Source: Pseudomonadota bacterium
GTDB taxonomy: Bacteria > Pseudomonadota > Alphaproteobacteria > Rhizobiales > Hyphomicrobiaceae
Reading direction: 5' to 3'
Length of the DNA: 64,000 bases
Assembly: GCA_018242215.1 (NCBI GenBank)
Contig: JAFECG010000022.1
Location: 124,001 to 188,000, forward strand
In this document: piece after piece, positions 26,719-35,416 of the stretch
Position numbering within the stretch: position 1 is the first letter of the stretch
Layout of the letters: every line of letters starts with the position of its first letter
Position numbers and translations under genes: made by a program
Notes under the pieces: model-generated
Database searches by the model: none
What the model saw: the letters and a program-made list of their open reading frames with translations, nothing else
Told to the model about the DNA's origin: nothing

Positions 26719-26736
26719 GTTGACGTATACGTCAAC
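26719..26736. promoter_or_regulatory. Perfect 18-bp palindrome upstream of fadE (candidate operator)
   Basis: GTTGACGTATACGTCAAC is fully self-complementary and lies 60-77 bases before the fadE start. Read on the minus strand it contains TTGACG, a good -35 box, so a bound repressor would block the promoter; the -10 is not clear. The TTnACGTnnACGTnAA shape recalls operators of LiuR-type MerR proteins (from memory). A MerR gene lies at 18792. Confidence 0.65.
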
Positions 26737-26897
26737 TTGGGTAGCTCCTGCCCGGATGTCCAGGGTGAGGAACCTTTGGGGCGTCTTCCGAGGCTAATTA
26801 ATCACGTTTGTGCGGCAGCACCTAATCTTGCAGATACAGGGGCCAACCCTCCGGCCCCAAGGTAATGCTGCGCGATAAACCTTAAGGATTGCGGAAA

Positions 26898-28211
26898 TCA
26901 GGGTGCGGTTTTCGGCGGTTCTTCGCCGAACAGATCGTCGACGATGCTTTGGTACCAATCGGCGCTTTCAAGGTAGGTCTGGTGGCGAAGCTCGGCGCTG
27001 TCGTCGGCTTTTGAAATGAAGCCGTCCTTGATTTCGAGATAAGGCTTTCCGTCTTTGGTTGCAGGCACATAGTCTCCGCCGATCTTGGCGCTGTTGTCGG
27101 GAGCGACCATCGACCAGCAGGTGTTCCGGTACCGGCCCGGACCACGTGGTTTGCCCTCCAGAGCGGCAATGATATCGGTGGCGACGACGCCCGCTTGGCT
27201 CACGGCGGAATAGGCCGACTTCGGCATCTCATTCGCGATTGATGCATCGCCCAGGACATAGACGTCCTTCGCTTTGGTCGATGTGAAATTCTCGGGATTC
27301 ACCGGGCACCAGTCACCTTCGGTCAGACCAGCGCTGGCGGCGATCGCACCCGCCTTCTGAGGCGGGATAATGTTGGCCAGGGCTGCGCGCTCAGTCCGCC
27401 CTGCTTTCGTTGTAACGACGCCTGTCTTCGCATCGACCTTGATGACAGAGAAATCGTCGATCTCGTTCGTCAGATTGATCTCGACGATGTCTTTATAATA
27501 CTCGGCGAAGGCTTCCTCGAAGACGGCCTGCTTCGAATACGTCTTCTTCGCGTCGAACAGGACAAGTCGTGCCTTCGGCTTCTTCGTCTTCAAGAAATGC
27601 GCGATCATGCAGGCGCGCTCGTATGGACCGGGGGGGCAGCGGTAGGGGTTCTGCGGCACGGCCATGACGACGAGGCCGCCGTCGGGAAGCGCCAAAAGTT
27701 TTTCTTTCAGAAGCCATGTCTGCTCGCCACCCTGCCAAGCGTGCGGCATGATCTTGGCAGCTTCCGGCGAATAACCTTCGATGGCGTCCCATTTGAAGTC
27801 AATGCCGGGCGCAACGACGAGCCGGTCGTAGGTCAGCGTCGATCCCTTGGCGAGCGTCACTTTCTTCGAGGTCGTGTCGATACCCGTCGCGGTATCGGTC
27901 AGGACGGTGATGCCGCGCTTCTTCACGCCCTCATAATCGTGGGTGATCGATTGGAATGAGCGAAAGCCGCCGAGATAAAGATTCGAATAGAAGCAGGTCG
28001 TATATTTGACCTTCGGCTCGATGAGTGTGACGTCGAGACTCGCATCGGCCGATTTCAAGCGGTTCGCTACGGCTGCGCCGCCGGGCCCACCGCCGATGAT
28101 CACGACCTTCGCCGGCCCTGCGGCAAGCGCGGGCCGAGGCAATTCGGACATAGAGGCGAGGCTGACGCCGGCGGCCAACAGGTTGAACTCACGGCGCGTA
28201 ATCCCGGTCAT
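26898..28211 (-). CDS. Sulfide dehydrogenase (flavocytochrome c)-type flavoprotein, SoxF/FccB
   Basis: 437 residues from ATG 28211, preceded by GGGGGAAG; an earlier ATG at 28241 adds ten. The Tat-type leader TRREFNLLAAGVSLASM points to export with FAD bound. AKVVIIGGGPGGAAVANRLK is the FAD loop, CPPGPYERACMIAHFLK carries a redox cysteine region, DVYVLGDAS is the second FAD motif, and a Cys-Trp near the C-terminus (NTCW) is typical. The family oxidises sulfide or helps Sox; no FccA cytochrome gene is adjacent. Divergent from soxYZ, so the partner is likely the Sox carrier. Confidence 0.88.
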   Translation of the reverse strand: MTGITRREFNLLAAGVSLASMSELPRPALAAGPAKVVIIGGGPGGAAVANRLKSADASLDVTLIEPKVKYTTCFYSNLYLGGFRSFQSITHDYEGVKKRGITVLTDTATGIDTTSKKVTLAKGSTLTYDRLVVAPGIDFKWDAIEGYSPEAAKIMPHAWQGGEQTWLLKEKLLALPDGGLVVMAVPQNPYRCPPGPYERACMIAHFLKTKKPKARLVLFDAKKTYSKQAVFEEAFAEYYKDIVEINLTNEIDDFSVIKVDAKTGVVTTKAGRTERAALANIIPPQKAGAIAASAGLTEGDWCPVNPENFTSTKAKDVYVLGDASIANEMPKSAYSAVSQAGVVATDIIAALEGKPRGPGRYRNTCWSMVAPDNSAKIGGDYVPATKDGKPYLEIKDGFISKADDSAELRHQTYLESADWYQSIVDDLFGEEPPKTAP

Positions 28212-28391
28212 TGGCTTCCCCCGATTTCCGCGCTCGCTCATGCGGCTACTTCTCGTTCTTAACGCCGGTTTTTCCGGACATTTGCCATGGGACGCCGGTC
28301 ATGTCAGGAAAATAAATGGTAAGGTTTGGGAGCGGTTTGGTGCCGTCCTATATACTTCGCGACCTATCATTCGCGATACGAGGCAGCGCGC

Positions 28392-28883
28392 GTGCAAGAC
28401 CGGATCGATATTTTCGTCCAGAGCCGGCGTTCGTTCGTTATGGCCGGAGCGGCCATGATCGGGTTCGCGCCCTTTCTCGCGCGAGCGGATGGTGTAGCAC
28501 CCGCTGCTGAATTCGTGCCGAGCCAGGACTTCAAGGACGATTTCGCGAAGGTCGTCGGCGGTGCGACGCCGGTTCGAGGCAGGATCACCGTCGATTTGCC
28601 CGAGACGGCTGACAACGGCAATTTCGTGCCGATCACCATTGCCGTCGACAGCCCGATGAGCGATGCCGATCACGTCACGGCGATCCATTTGCTGTCGACC
28701 GCCAATCCGCATGCGCACGTCGCGACGTTTCATCTCTCTCCGATCAACGCAATTGCGCGCGTTCAGAGCCGGATGCGTTTGGCAAAGACGCAAGATGTGG
28801 TTGTGCTCGCCGCGCTTTCCGGCGGCGACATGCTCATCTCGACGACGCGGGTCAAGGTCACGATCGGCGGATGCGGGATCTGA
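28392..28883 (+). CDS. soxY: Thiosulfate oxidation carrier protein SoxY
   Basis: 163 residues from GTG 28392. A Tat leader (SRRSFVMAGAAMIGFAPFLARA, about 11-32) sends it to the periplasm. The C-terminus ends GGCGI, the swinging arm whose Cys carries the sulfur substrate; the usual ending is GGCGG. The middle shows HVTAIHLLSTANPHAHVATFHLSP, typical of SoxY. SoxZ follows 12 bases on and forms the heterodimer. I see no soxXA, soxB or soxCD in the window. Confidence 0.92.
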   Translation: MQDRIDIFVQSRRSFVMAGAAMIGFAPFLARADGVAPAAEFVPSQDFKDDFAKVVGGATPVRGRITVDLPETADNGNFVPITIAVDSPMSDADHVTAIHLLSTANPHAHVATFHLSPINAIARVQSRMRLAKTQDVVVLAALSGGDMLISTTRVKVTIGGCGI

Positions 28884-28895
28884 GGAGCACGGACG

Positions 28896-29222
28896 ATGAC
28901 GGCGACGGGTCCCCGCATCAAGCTTCCGGATACCATCAAGACTGGCGACGTCATCGAGGTGAAGACGCTCATCCGTCATGAGATGGAAACGGGAAATCGC
29001 CACGACAAGAACGGCAATCCGATCCCTCGCGACATCATCAATTCCTTCATCGCGAAGTTCGATGGCAATGAAGTGTTTCGCGCCGAATTCGGGCCCGGGA
29101 TTTCTGCCAATCCGTATCTCGCGTTCGAGATGCGCGTTCCAGGCCCCGGAGTGATCGAGGTCACCTGGACCGATGATCACGGTGTTTCCGTGGTCGCGAC
29201 GGCGCCGCTCAACGTCGCTTGA
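28896..29222 (+). CDS. soxZ: Thiosulfate oxidation carrier partner SoxZ
   Basis: 108 residues without a signal; SoxZ is exported together with SoxY. RIKLPDTIKTGDVIEVKTLIRHEMETGNR (about 7-35) and FEMRVPGPGVIEVTWTDDHG (about 76-95) match the SoxZ immunoglobulin-like fold. It completes the SoxYZ carrier on which thiosulfate or sulfide sulfur is bound and oxidised. GGAGCAC stands before the ATG. Two palindromes follow the stop. Confidence 0.93.
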   Translation: MTATGPRIKLPDTIKTGDVIEVKTLIRHEMETGNRHDKNGNPIPRDIINSFIAKFDGNEVFRAEFGPGISANPYLAFEMRVPGPGVIEVTWTDDHGVSVVATAPLNVA

Positions 29223-29259
29223 TCTAGCCTTTGGACCGTCATGCCGACGCGTGTCGTAG

Positions 29260-29279
29260 ATCCCGACCTTCATCGGGAT
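29260..29279 (+). terminator. Palindrome downstream of soxZ, possible terminator
   Basis: ATCCCGA (29260-29266) and TCGGGAT (29273-29279) around CCTTCA, followed by GACGA. No T-run, so termination is not certain. Followed within 15 bases by a second palindromic element. Confidence 0.4.
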
Positions 29280-29291
29280 GACGAATATTTG

Positions 29292-29322
29292 GATCGATCC
29301 TTGTGAGGGGTCGAGGATGACA
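29292..29322. repeat. Member of the GATCGATCCT...GAGGATGAC intergenic repeat family
   Basis: Begins GATCGATCC and ends CGAGGATGACA, as in the copy at 30937-30966. The pairing here is imperfect. Lies between soxZ and the beta-propeller gene. Confidence 0.5.
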
Positions 29323-29466
29323 ATCGGAGATGACTGTTCAATTCTTTTTCCGGGGGCCGATGTCGGAACTCGGGCTCTTCGTTCGTCCTTCGCTCGACGG
29401 CAAACGGGAATTGGCCATTATCAGAGGATAATCGCCGTTCGCCGCATAGGGAGAATGGGAGGCTGC

Positions 29467-30582
29467 ATGACGAGCGTACGTGTGCTGGTCGGTACTCGGA
29501 AGGGTGCATTCATTCTGACATCCGATGGAAGCCGGAAATCCTGGGACGTGAGCGGCCCGCATTTCGCGGGTTGGGAGATCTATCATCTCAAGGGGTCACC
29601 GGCCGACCCCGACCGGATCTATGCCTCGCAGTCCAGCGGCTGGTTCGGGCAGCAGATCCAGCGCTCGAATGACGGCGGAAAAAGCTGGGAAGCGGTCGAC
29701 AACACGTTCGCATACGATGGCGTTCCCGGCACGCATCAATGGTACGACGGGACGCCCCATCCGTGGGAATTCAAGCGCGTCTGGCATATCGAGCCGTCGC
29801 TGTCCGATCCTGATATGGTCTATGCGGGTGTCGAGGATGCTGCCCTGTTCCAATCGAAGGACGGCGGAAAATCCTGGGCCGAATTGTCCGGCCTTCGTGG
29901 CCACGGATCGGGGCCACGCTGGCAACCGGGCGCCGGTGGCATGTGCCTCCATACCATTCTTCTCGATCCGAAAGATCCGAAGCGCATCTTCATCGCGATT
30001 TCCGCTGCCGGCGCCTTCCGCACGGACGACGGCGGCGAGACCTGGCGGCCGATCAATCAGGGTCTCAGGTCCGAATACATCCCCGACCCGAATGCCGAGG
30101 TCGGCCATTGTGTTCACCGGCTTGCGATGCACCGCTCGCGCCCCGAAGTGCTTTTCATGCAGAAGCATTGGGACGTGATGCGTTCAAACGACGCCGGAAA
30201 TTCGTGGCACGAAGTGAGCGGCAATCTCCCGACCGATTTCGGCTTCGTCATCGACGTTCATGCGCACGAGCCGGACACGATCTACGTCGTGCCGATCAAG
30301 AGCGACTCCGAACACTTCCCCCTCGATGGCCAGCTCCGCGTCTGGCGCAGCCGAACGGGCGGCAACGATTGGGAACCGCTGAGCAATGGCCTGCCGCAGT
30401 CCAATTGCTACGTGAACGTTCTGCGGGATGCGATGGCGGTCGATACGCTCGACTCCTGCGGCATCTATTTCGGCACGACGGGCGGGCAGGTCTACGGGTC
30501 TGCCGACGCGGGAGATACGTGGGACGCGATCGTGCGCGATCTTCCGCCGGTGCTTTCCGTCGAGGTTCAAACGCTTGCATGA
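29467..30582 (+). CDS. Asp-box (BNR/sialidase-like) beta-propeller protein
   Basis: 371 residues from ATG 29467 with GGGAGG upstream. Five Asp-box turns are visible: [32 protein letters not shown] and SADAGDTW, each after a strand, which makes a propeller of the exo-sialidase/VPS10/YCF48 type. I cannot see the catalytic Arg triad of true sialidases, so glycosidase activity is unlikely. No signal peptide, so probably cytoplasmic. Its stop overlaps the start of a ubiquitin-like gene by ATGA, implying coupled translation and perhaps a complex. Confidence 0.85.
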   Translation: MTSVRVLVGTRKGAFILTSDGSRKSWDVSGPHFAGWEIYHLKGSPADPDRIYASQSSGWFGQQIQRSNDGGKSWEAVDNTFAYDGVPGTHQWYDGTPHPWEFKRVWHIEPSLSDPDMVYAGVEDAALFQSKDGGKSWAELSGLRGHGSGPRWQPGAGGMCLHTILLDPKDPKRIFIAISAAGAFRTDDGGETWRPINQGLRSEYIPDPNAEVGHCVHRLAMHRSRPEVLFMQKHWDVMRSNDAGNSWHEVSGNLPTDFGFVIDVHAHEPDTIYVVPIKSDSEHFPLDGQLRVWRSRTGGNDWEPLSNGLPQSNCYVNVLRDAMAVDTLDSCGIYFGTTGGQVYGSADAGDTWDAIVRDLPPVLSVEVQTLA

Positions 30583-30875
30583 TTCGTGTCGTCCTGCCGT
30601 CGCACCTCAGAAAGCACGCCGCCATCAACGGTGAGGTCACGCTCGAGATCGATGGCCGCGTGACGCAGCGCGCTCTTCTCGATGCGCTCGAGCAAAACTA
30701 TCCGGTCCTCCGCGGGACGATCCGCGATCAGCAGACGCAACGGCGGCGGCCGTTTCTGAGATTCTTCGCGTGCCAGCGCGATCTCTCGCATGAGGCACCG
30801 GATGCGCCTCTACCGGATGACGTAGTCCGCGGATTGCAGCCGTTCCTCATCGTCGGGGCGATCGCGGGAGGGTGA
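30579..30875 (+). CDS. MoaD/ThiS-like ubiquitin-fold protein
   Basis: 98 residues beginning [20 protein letters not shown] and ending VGAIAGG. The beta-grasp pattern ([27 protein letters not shown]) and the C-terminal Gly-Gly are those of MoaD, ThiS and related sulfur carriers, whose tail is adenylated and thiocarboxylated. No E1-like MoeB/ThiF or cognate synthase is nearby. Its ATG overlaps the propeller stop by 4 bases. Role unknown: a sulfur carrier or a protein modifier are both possible. Palindromes follow it. Confidence 0.8.
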   Translation: MIRVVLPSHLRKHAAINGEVTLEIDGRVTQRALLDALEQNYPVLRGTIRDQQTQRRRPFLRFFACQRDLSHEAPDAPLPDDVVRGLQPFLIVGAIAGG

Positions 30876-30887
30876 TGCTGGAATATC

Positions 30888-30963
30888 ATCCTCGGGCTCG
30901 TAGTGAGGATCCATTCAGCAGAATCGCGGTAGCCTGATCGATCCTCGGCATAAAGCCGAGGAT
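30888..30963. repeat. Two palindromic repeats after the MoaD-like gene
   Basis: First: ATCCTC (30888-30893) with GAGGAT (30905-30910). Second: ATCCTCGGC (30941-30949) with GCCGAGGAT (30955-30963) around ATAAA, a perfect 9-base stem followed by GACAG. Both belong to the ATCCTCGG/CCGAGGAT family found at other gene ends in this window. Probably terminate or stabilise the upstream transcript. Confidence 0.6.
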
Positions 30964-31044
30964 GACAGCGAGAAGACTACGTCGCGACCTCGACACATTC
31001 ACGCCGCATGGCGGGTGCTTTGCAGATTCTCCAGGACCGTAGGC

Positions 31045-31284
31045 ATGCGCAGACTAGCACGTATCTTTATTTTCACCCTTATCGCCGGAGTGATCCTCTT
31101 CGGTCAGCGCTGGTACAGCTACGTGACGAACACGACCAGCCCATACGATGAGGTTGGGATCGAGATCAACAGCGCCCTGCCCGCGCCGATCCGTAAATGG
31201 GGATGCGATAAGCTGCGCAAAAACTTTCCCAACGCGCAGCCGCCCGGAGGCTGTCTGGCCCGAGATGGCCAAAGCTGGATCTGA
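31045..31284 (+). CDS. Small membrane-anchored hypothetical protein
   Basis: 79 residues from ATG 31045. One N-terminal hydrophobic segment (about 4-21, LARIFIFTLIAGVILFG) is followed by a short polar domain with two Cys (WGCDKL and PPGGCLA), suggesting a periplasmic disulfide. No known family recognised. Convergent with citramalate synthase, 20 bases away. Codon use looks ordinary. Confidence 0.6.
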   Translation: MRRLARIFIFTLIAGVILFGQRWYSYVTNTTSPYDEVGIEINSALPAPIRKWGCDKLRKNFPNAQPPGGCLARDGQSWI

Positions 31285-31304
31285 CGCCGCTTCGCCGTTC
31301 CGTT

Positions 31305-32930
31305 TCACCCGGCTCGGGCGTTGTCCCTCAGAAGCTTGTAGTTGATCGAATCGAGGAGCGCCTCGAAGCTCGCGTCGATGATGTTCGGTGAAACGCCGAC
31401 GGTCGTCCAGCGTTCGCCTGTTTCGGTGTCCTGGCTTTCTACGAGAACGCGCGTGATGGATGCAGTGCCGCCGTCGTGGGATTTCGTGAGGATGCGCACC
31501 TTATAGTCCACGAGCTCGACGTTCTCGATGTGCTTCTGATAGCGGCCGAGATCGTTCCGCAGCGCCTTGTCGAGCGCATTCACCGGGCCGTTGCCTTCGC
31601 CGACCGATACGAGCGCGTCCTTGTCGCCAGCGATCGAGACGGTGACGACGGCTTGCGAAACGGTGCCGTTGAGCGACTTTGAACGTTCCCCGTTGCGCTC
31701 GACCGTCACGCGGAAATTGTCGACCGAAAAGTAACGCGGCACGGTCGCGAGCGCGCGGCGCGCGAGAAGCTCGAACGACGCTTCGGCGGCTTCATAGGAA
31801 TAGCCCTGATCCTCGCGCGTCTTGACCTCGTCGAGGAGCGTCTGAACGCGAATATCATCCTTGTCGGACGGCAGGCCGAGCCGTTCAAGCGCCGACGTCA
31901 GTGAAGAGCGCCCGCCCTGCTTCGATACCAGAATACGCCTTTCGTTGCCGACGCTTTCCGGCGGCACGTGCTCGTAGGTTTCGGGCTCTTTCAGAAGAGC
32001 GGAGGCATGGATGCCGGCCTTTGTCGCGAAAGCGCTCTCGCCCACATAAGGCGCGTGGCGGTTCGGCGCCTCGTTCAGAAGCTCGTCGAGGACGCGGCTG
32101 GCGTGTGTCAGCGTGCGCAGCTTTTCCGGCGTGACTGAGGTCTCGAAATAATCCGCGAACTCGCTCTTTAACAACAGCGTCGGGATGATCGATGTCAGAT
32201 TGGCGTTACCGCAACGCTCACCGAGACCATTGAGCGTGCCCTGGATCTGGCGGCATCCGGCACGGACGGCCATCAGCGTGTTGGCGACGGCGTTCTCGGT
32301 ATCGTTATGCGTATGGATTCCGAGGTTCGCGCCCGGCACATTCTTCGCAATGTCCGTTACGATGCGGTCAACCTCGTGCGGAAGCGTTCCGCCGTTGGTA
32401 TCGCAGAGCACGATCCAACGCGCGCCGGCATCATACGCCGTCTTGGCGACCGCGAGCGCATAGTCACGGTCCGATTTGTAGCCGTCGAAGAAATGCTCGC
32501 AATCGATCATCGCCTCGCGTTGCGTTTCGATGACGGCACGCACCGACTGATCGACGGCTTCGAGGTTTTCCTCGTTCGAGATGCCGAGCGCAACGCGGAC
32601 CTGATAATCCGATGCTTTTGCAACGAGGCAGATGCTGTCTGCCGCCGACTGAAGAATGGCCTGAAACCCCGGATCGTTCGAGACCGAGCGGCCGGCGCGC
32701 TTCGTCATCCCGAAGGCGGTAAAGCGCGCCGAATTGAAATCAGGACGCGACGCGAACAGCTCCGTGTCCGTCGCATTGGCACCCGGATAACCGCCTTCGA
32801 TGTAATCGATGCCGAGATCGTCGAGCACGCGCATCAGTCGGCGCTTGTCTTCGAGCGAGAAGTCGACGCCCGTCGTCTGCGCGCCGTCGCGCAGCGTCGT
32901 ATCGAAAAGATAAAGGCGTTCCTTGCTCAT
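31305..32930 (-). CDS. cimA: Citramalate synthase
   Basis: 541 residues. Condenses pyruvate and acetyl-CoA to citramalate, an alternative route to 2-oxobutyrate and isoleucine. The HMG-like TIM barrel opens YLFDTTLRDGAQTTGVDFS; LCDTNGGTLPHEV and GIHTHNDTENAVANTL give the metal-binding His pair, and QGTLNGLGERCGNANL is the signature. A C-terminal LeuA-type regulatory domain (about 400-540) would bind isoleucine. It overlaps the upstream acetyltransferase stop by ATGA. Long homologues are called CimA rather than 2-isopropylmalate synthase. The window also encodes threonine deaminase, the other route. Confidence 0.9.
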   Translation of the reverse strand: MSKERLYLFDTTLRDGAQTTGVDFSLEDKRRLMRVLDDLGIDYIEGGYPGANATDTELFASRPDFNSARFTAFGMTKRAGRSVSNDPGFQAILQSAADSICLVAKASDYQVRVALGISNEENLEAVDQSVRAVIETQREAMIDCEHFFDGYKSDRDYALAVAKTAYDAGARWIVLCDTNGGTLPHEVDRIVTDIAKNVPGANLGIHTHNDTENAVANTLMAVRAGCRQIQGTLNGLGERCGNANLTSIIPTLLLKSEFADYFETSVTPEKLRTLTHASRVLDELLNEAPNRHAPYVGESAFATKAGIHASALLKEPETYEHVPPESVGNERRILVSKQGGRSSLTSALERLGLPSDKDDIRVQTLLDEVKTREDQGYSYEAAEASFELLARRALATVPRYFSVDNFRVTVERNGERSKSLNGTVSQAVVTVSIAGDKDALVSVGEGNGPVNALDKALRNDLGRYQKHIENVELVDYKVRILTKSHDGGTASITRVLVESQDTETGERWTTVGVSPNIIDASFEALLDSINYKLLRDNARAG

Positions 32931-33436
32931 GACGGTTTCGATGGGTTCTTCGGTTGGTCTTCGGCGAGCCGCTTTACCATGGTCGTGTTGGAAAGCCACT
33001 GGTTGTCGCGAGGAACAGAGTTGCGCTGCGTCGCGATATAGCCGCGTCGCTCGAAGAACGGCACAGCGGTGTCGCTGGCATCGACGGTTACCGCTTCAGC
33101 GCCGCGAGCACCTGCGATCTTTTCGAGCGCATCGGCAAGCGCGGTGCCTACCCCCTCACCCGCGTAGTCGGGATGTACATAAAGCATATCAATGGTTTTA
33201 TTGTCCTTAAGAGACCCGAACCCCAGGTATTCGCCGTCGAGCTGGACGACGAGCGTCAGCATATTGGCGAGGCGGGTACGAAAAGCATCCGCGTCTTCGG
33301 CCGTGGACGCCCAGGCGATCCTCTGATCTTCATCATAATCGTCGACCGTCAATTCGTCGACCGATTGCGCGAAGAGGTCGCGCAAGGCCATCGTGTCGGC
33401 CGGGAGAAAGGGGCGGAGCGGATAATCGTCGGACAT
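32927..33436 (-). CDS. GNAT-family N-acetyltransferase
   Basis: 169 residues from the ATG at 33436; an in-frame ATG 33499 with AAGG upstream would add 21. A typical GNAT: YPLRPFLPADTMALRDLFAQSVDEL opens the fold, GEYLGFGSLKDNKTIDMLYVHPDYAGEGVGTALADALE has the acetyl-CoA loop, and VPFFERRGYIATQRN closes it. Acceptor unknown. Translationally coupled to cimA by a 4-base overlap, though a metabolic link is not obvious. Confidence 0.85.
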   Translation of the reverse strand: MSDDYPLRPFLPADTMALRDLFAQSVDELTVDDYDEDQRIAWASTAEDADAFRTRLANMLTLVVQLDGEYLGFGSLKDNKTIDMLYVHPDYAGEGVGTALADALEKIAGARGAEAVTVDASDTAVPFFERRGYIATQRNSVPRDNQWLSNTTMVKRLAEDQPKNPSKPS

Positions 33437-33741
33437 CGCAATAACGAATGGTCTCTTGGCCGGTTTTCGCCAGCCTGTCTCGGGCTTTTCAGGGCTCATG
33501 GATACCTTATGGGCGTATCCCCATGTGGTGAAGGGCGCAAGCCCCCGCAAGGTCGCGTAGGCGGTTTTGGCCGGGCCGCCTCGAGCGCCAAGAGGAGTCG
33601 TCATCCTCCACGGGGCCGAGCATCGCGAGACGCCTCGGGAACCCGGCTTAAGACGTGCGGAGGACCCGATATTGCGAAGCAAGTCTTGCGCTGGATCGCC
33701 GGTCTGCGACGCACTCGCGCGCCCTGCCGACGACGGCGCAA
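33437..33741. other. Intergenic region between cysS and the acetyltransferase gene
   Basis: 305 bases, GC-rich, no convincing coding frame. From 33600 it holds a GTCATCCTCC sequence, with GGAGGAC about 55 bases on, an inverted-orientation relative of the CCGAGGATGAC repeats; this may end the cysS transcript. The rest shows nothing I recognise. The acetyltransferase promoter must be in the left part. Confidence 0.5.
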
Positions 33742-35151
33742 CTACCGAGCTACTTCCCAGGTCGTTTCGATTTCGCCGGTTTCCTTATTTTTTGTGTCTT
33801 TGAGATTGATGCCCATTTTTGCGAGTTCATCGCGGATGCGGTCGGATTCCGCAAAGTCCTTGCGCTTCCGCGCTTCGAGGCGGGCGATAATCAAAGGTTC
33901 GACCGTGGACGCGACCGATTGCGCTGTCTCGGCCGCGCGTTCATCGGCCTGCTTTAGCGTTGCGCCGTCGAATCCCAGGAAGCCGAGTGCTGCGCCAAGA
34001 CTTTCGATATCCTTTTCAGCGGCGAATCTGTGCAGCTCCGCAATGGCTTTCGGCGTATTGAGATCATCTTCCAGCGCTGCGATGAAATCCTTGGAAAGCG
34101 GGTCGCGGTCGTTCGCATCGAGGCCATCTTGTGAAAACCAGCTCGTGAGAATCTTCTGGCTTTCTTCAAGCCCCTTTTTCGTCCAGTCGATCGGCTGACG
34201 ATAGTGCGTGCGCAGCATATTGAGCCGCAGCACCTCGCCCGGCCAGCCGTCGTCGAGAAGCTCACGGATCGTGATGAAGTTGCCGAGGCTTTTCGACATC
34301 TTCTCGCCTTCGACCTGCAGAAAGCCGTTGTGCATCCAGACGTTCGCCATCACTGGCGTATTGTGCGCGCAGCGCGATTGCGCGATTTCGTTCTCGTGGT
34401 GCGGAAACGTCAGATCGATGCCGCCGCCGTGAATGTCGAATACGGGTCCGAGCAACGCCCCCGCCATCGCCGAGCATTCGATATGCCAGCCGGGACGTCC
34501 CGGCGTCGCGATCCCGCAGGGGCTCGGCCATGCCGGTTCGCCACGCTTCGACGGCTTCCATAAGACGAAATCCATCGGTCCCTTCTTGTAGGGCGCGACC
34601 TCGACCCGGGCACCCGCTTCCATCTCGTCCAGCGACCGGTTCGACAGGCGACCGTAATCCGGCATCGATGCGACGTCGAACAGCACATGATCTTCGGCGA
34701 CATAGGCATGGCCGTTCCTGACCAGCGCCTCAATGAGCGAAACCATGTCCTCCCCGCCTTCCGGGCGGCGGATGTATTCCGTCGCGCGCGGCTCATACGT
34801 CGGCGGCAGAACGCCGAGGGCGTCGATGTCTTTATGGAACTGCTTCTCGGTCGCTTCGGTGACTTTGCGGATCGCCTCGTTGAGCGGCAGATCGGGATAA
34901 TCGCGAGCCGCACGTGCATTGATCTTATCGTCCACGTCCGTGATGTTGCGGACATAGGTGACGTGATCGGGCTCGTAGACGTGGCGGAGCAGCCGGTAAA
35001 GAACGTCAAAGACGATGACGGGGCGCGCATTGCCAATATGGGCATAGTCGTAGACCGTCGGCCCGCACACGTACATCCGCACGTTCTTCGGATCGATGGG
35101 CACGAACTCGGCCTTCTGCCGGGTCAATGTGTTATATAGCTTGAGCGCCAA
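33742..35151 (-). CDS. cysS: Cysteinyl-tRNA synthetase
   Basis: 469 residues, class I. HIGN at 38-41 and KMSKS at 284-288 bind ATP. The zinc site is C29, C226 (HIECSAM) and the HHEN at 251-254. The C-terminal region binds the tRNA anticodon. It starts at TTG 35151 with GAGG 8 bases upstream. Stands alone on the minus strand; the gene above it is divergent. Confidence 0.97.
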   Translation of the reverse strand: MALKLYNTLTRQKAEFVPIDPKNVRMYVCGPTVYDYAHIGNARPVIVFDVLYRLLRHVYEPDHVTYVRNITDVDDKINARAARDYPDLPLNEAIRKVTEATEKQFHKDIDALGVLPPTYEPRATEYIRRPEGGEDMVSLIEALVRNGHAYVAEDHVLFDVASMPDYGRLSNRSLDEMEAGARVEVAPYKKGPMDFVLWKPSKRGEPAWPSPCGIATPGRPGWHIECSAMAGALLGPVFDIHGGGIDLTFPHHENEIAQSRCAHNTPVMANVWMHNGFLQVEGEKMSKSLGNFITIRELLDDGWPGEVLRLNMLRTHYRQPIDWTKKGLEESQKILTSWFSQDGLDANDRDPLSKDFIAALEDDLNTPKAIAELHRFAAEKDIESLGAALGFLGFDGATLKQADERAAETAQSVASTVEPLIIARLEARKRKDFAESDRIRDELAKMGINLKDTKNKETGEIETTWEVAR

Positions 35152-35416
35152 AACCGGACCTCGTACGTCTGCTTTTCAAATATCGACCGCGGAGTATGCC
35201 ACAGGCGGGGCGCGCGGGGATAAGTCCACGTGGGGGCGTTATGCCCTTGTCCGGTCATCCGTCAAGCATCTGAATCCTCTTGTAAAACGCTTGATGTCTC
35301 AATTGCTCCCAATTGACCGGCTAGCAAATCGCTGCTTAGGCTCCAGGATGCGCACGTTCGGGCGCCTTCGGGCTGCGTGCGTGCGAATTCCGTCAACGAG
35401 GGGTCGGGAAAGAGGC

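Noticed and set aside
28299-29273. 324-codon open frame on the minus strand
   Set aside because: Covers soxY and soxZ on the opposite strand; the sox genes have clear motifs, this frame does not.
29467-30582. Sialidase function for the Asp-box protein
   Set aside because: Asp boxes alone only show the propeller; the Arg triad and catalytic Tyr/Glu of sialidases are not visible and there is no signal peptide.
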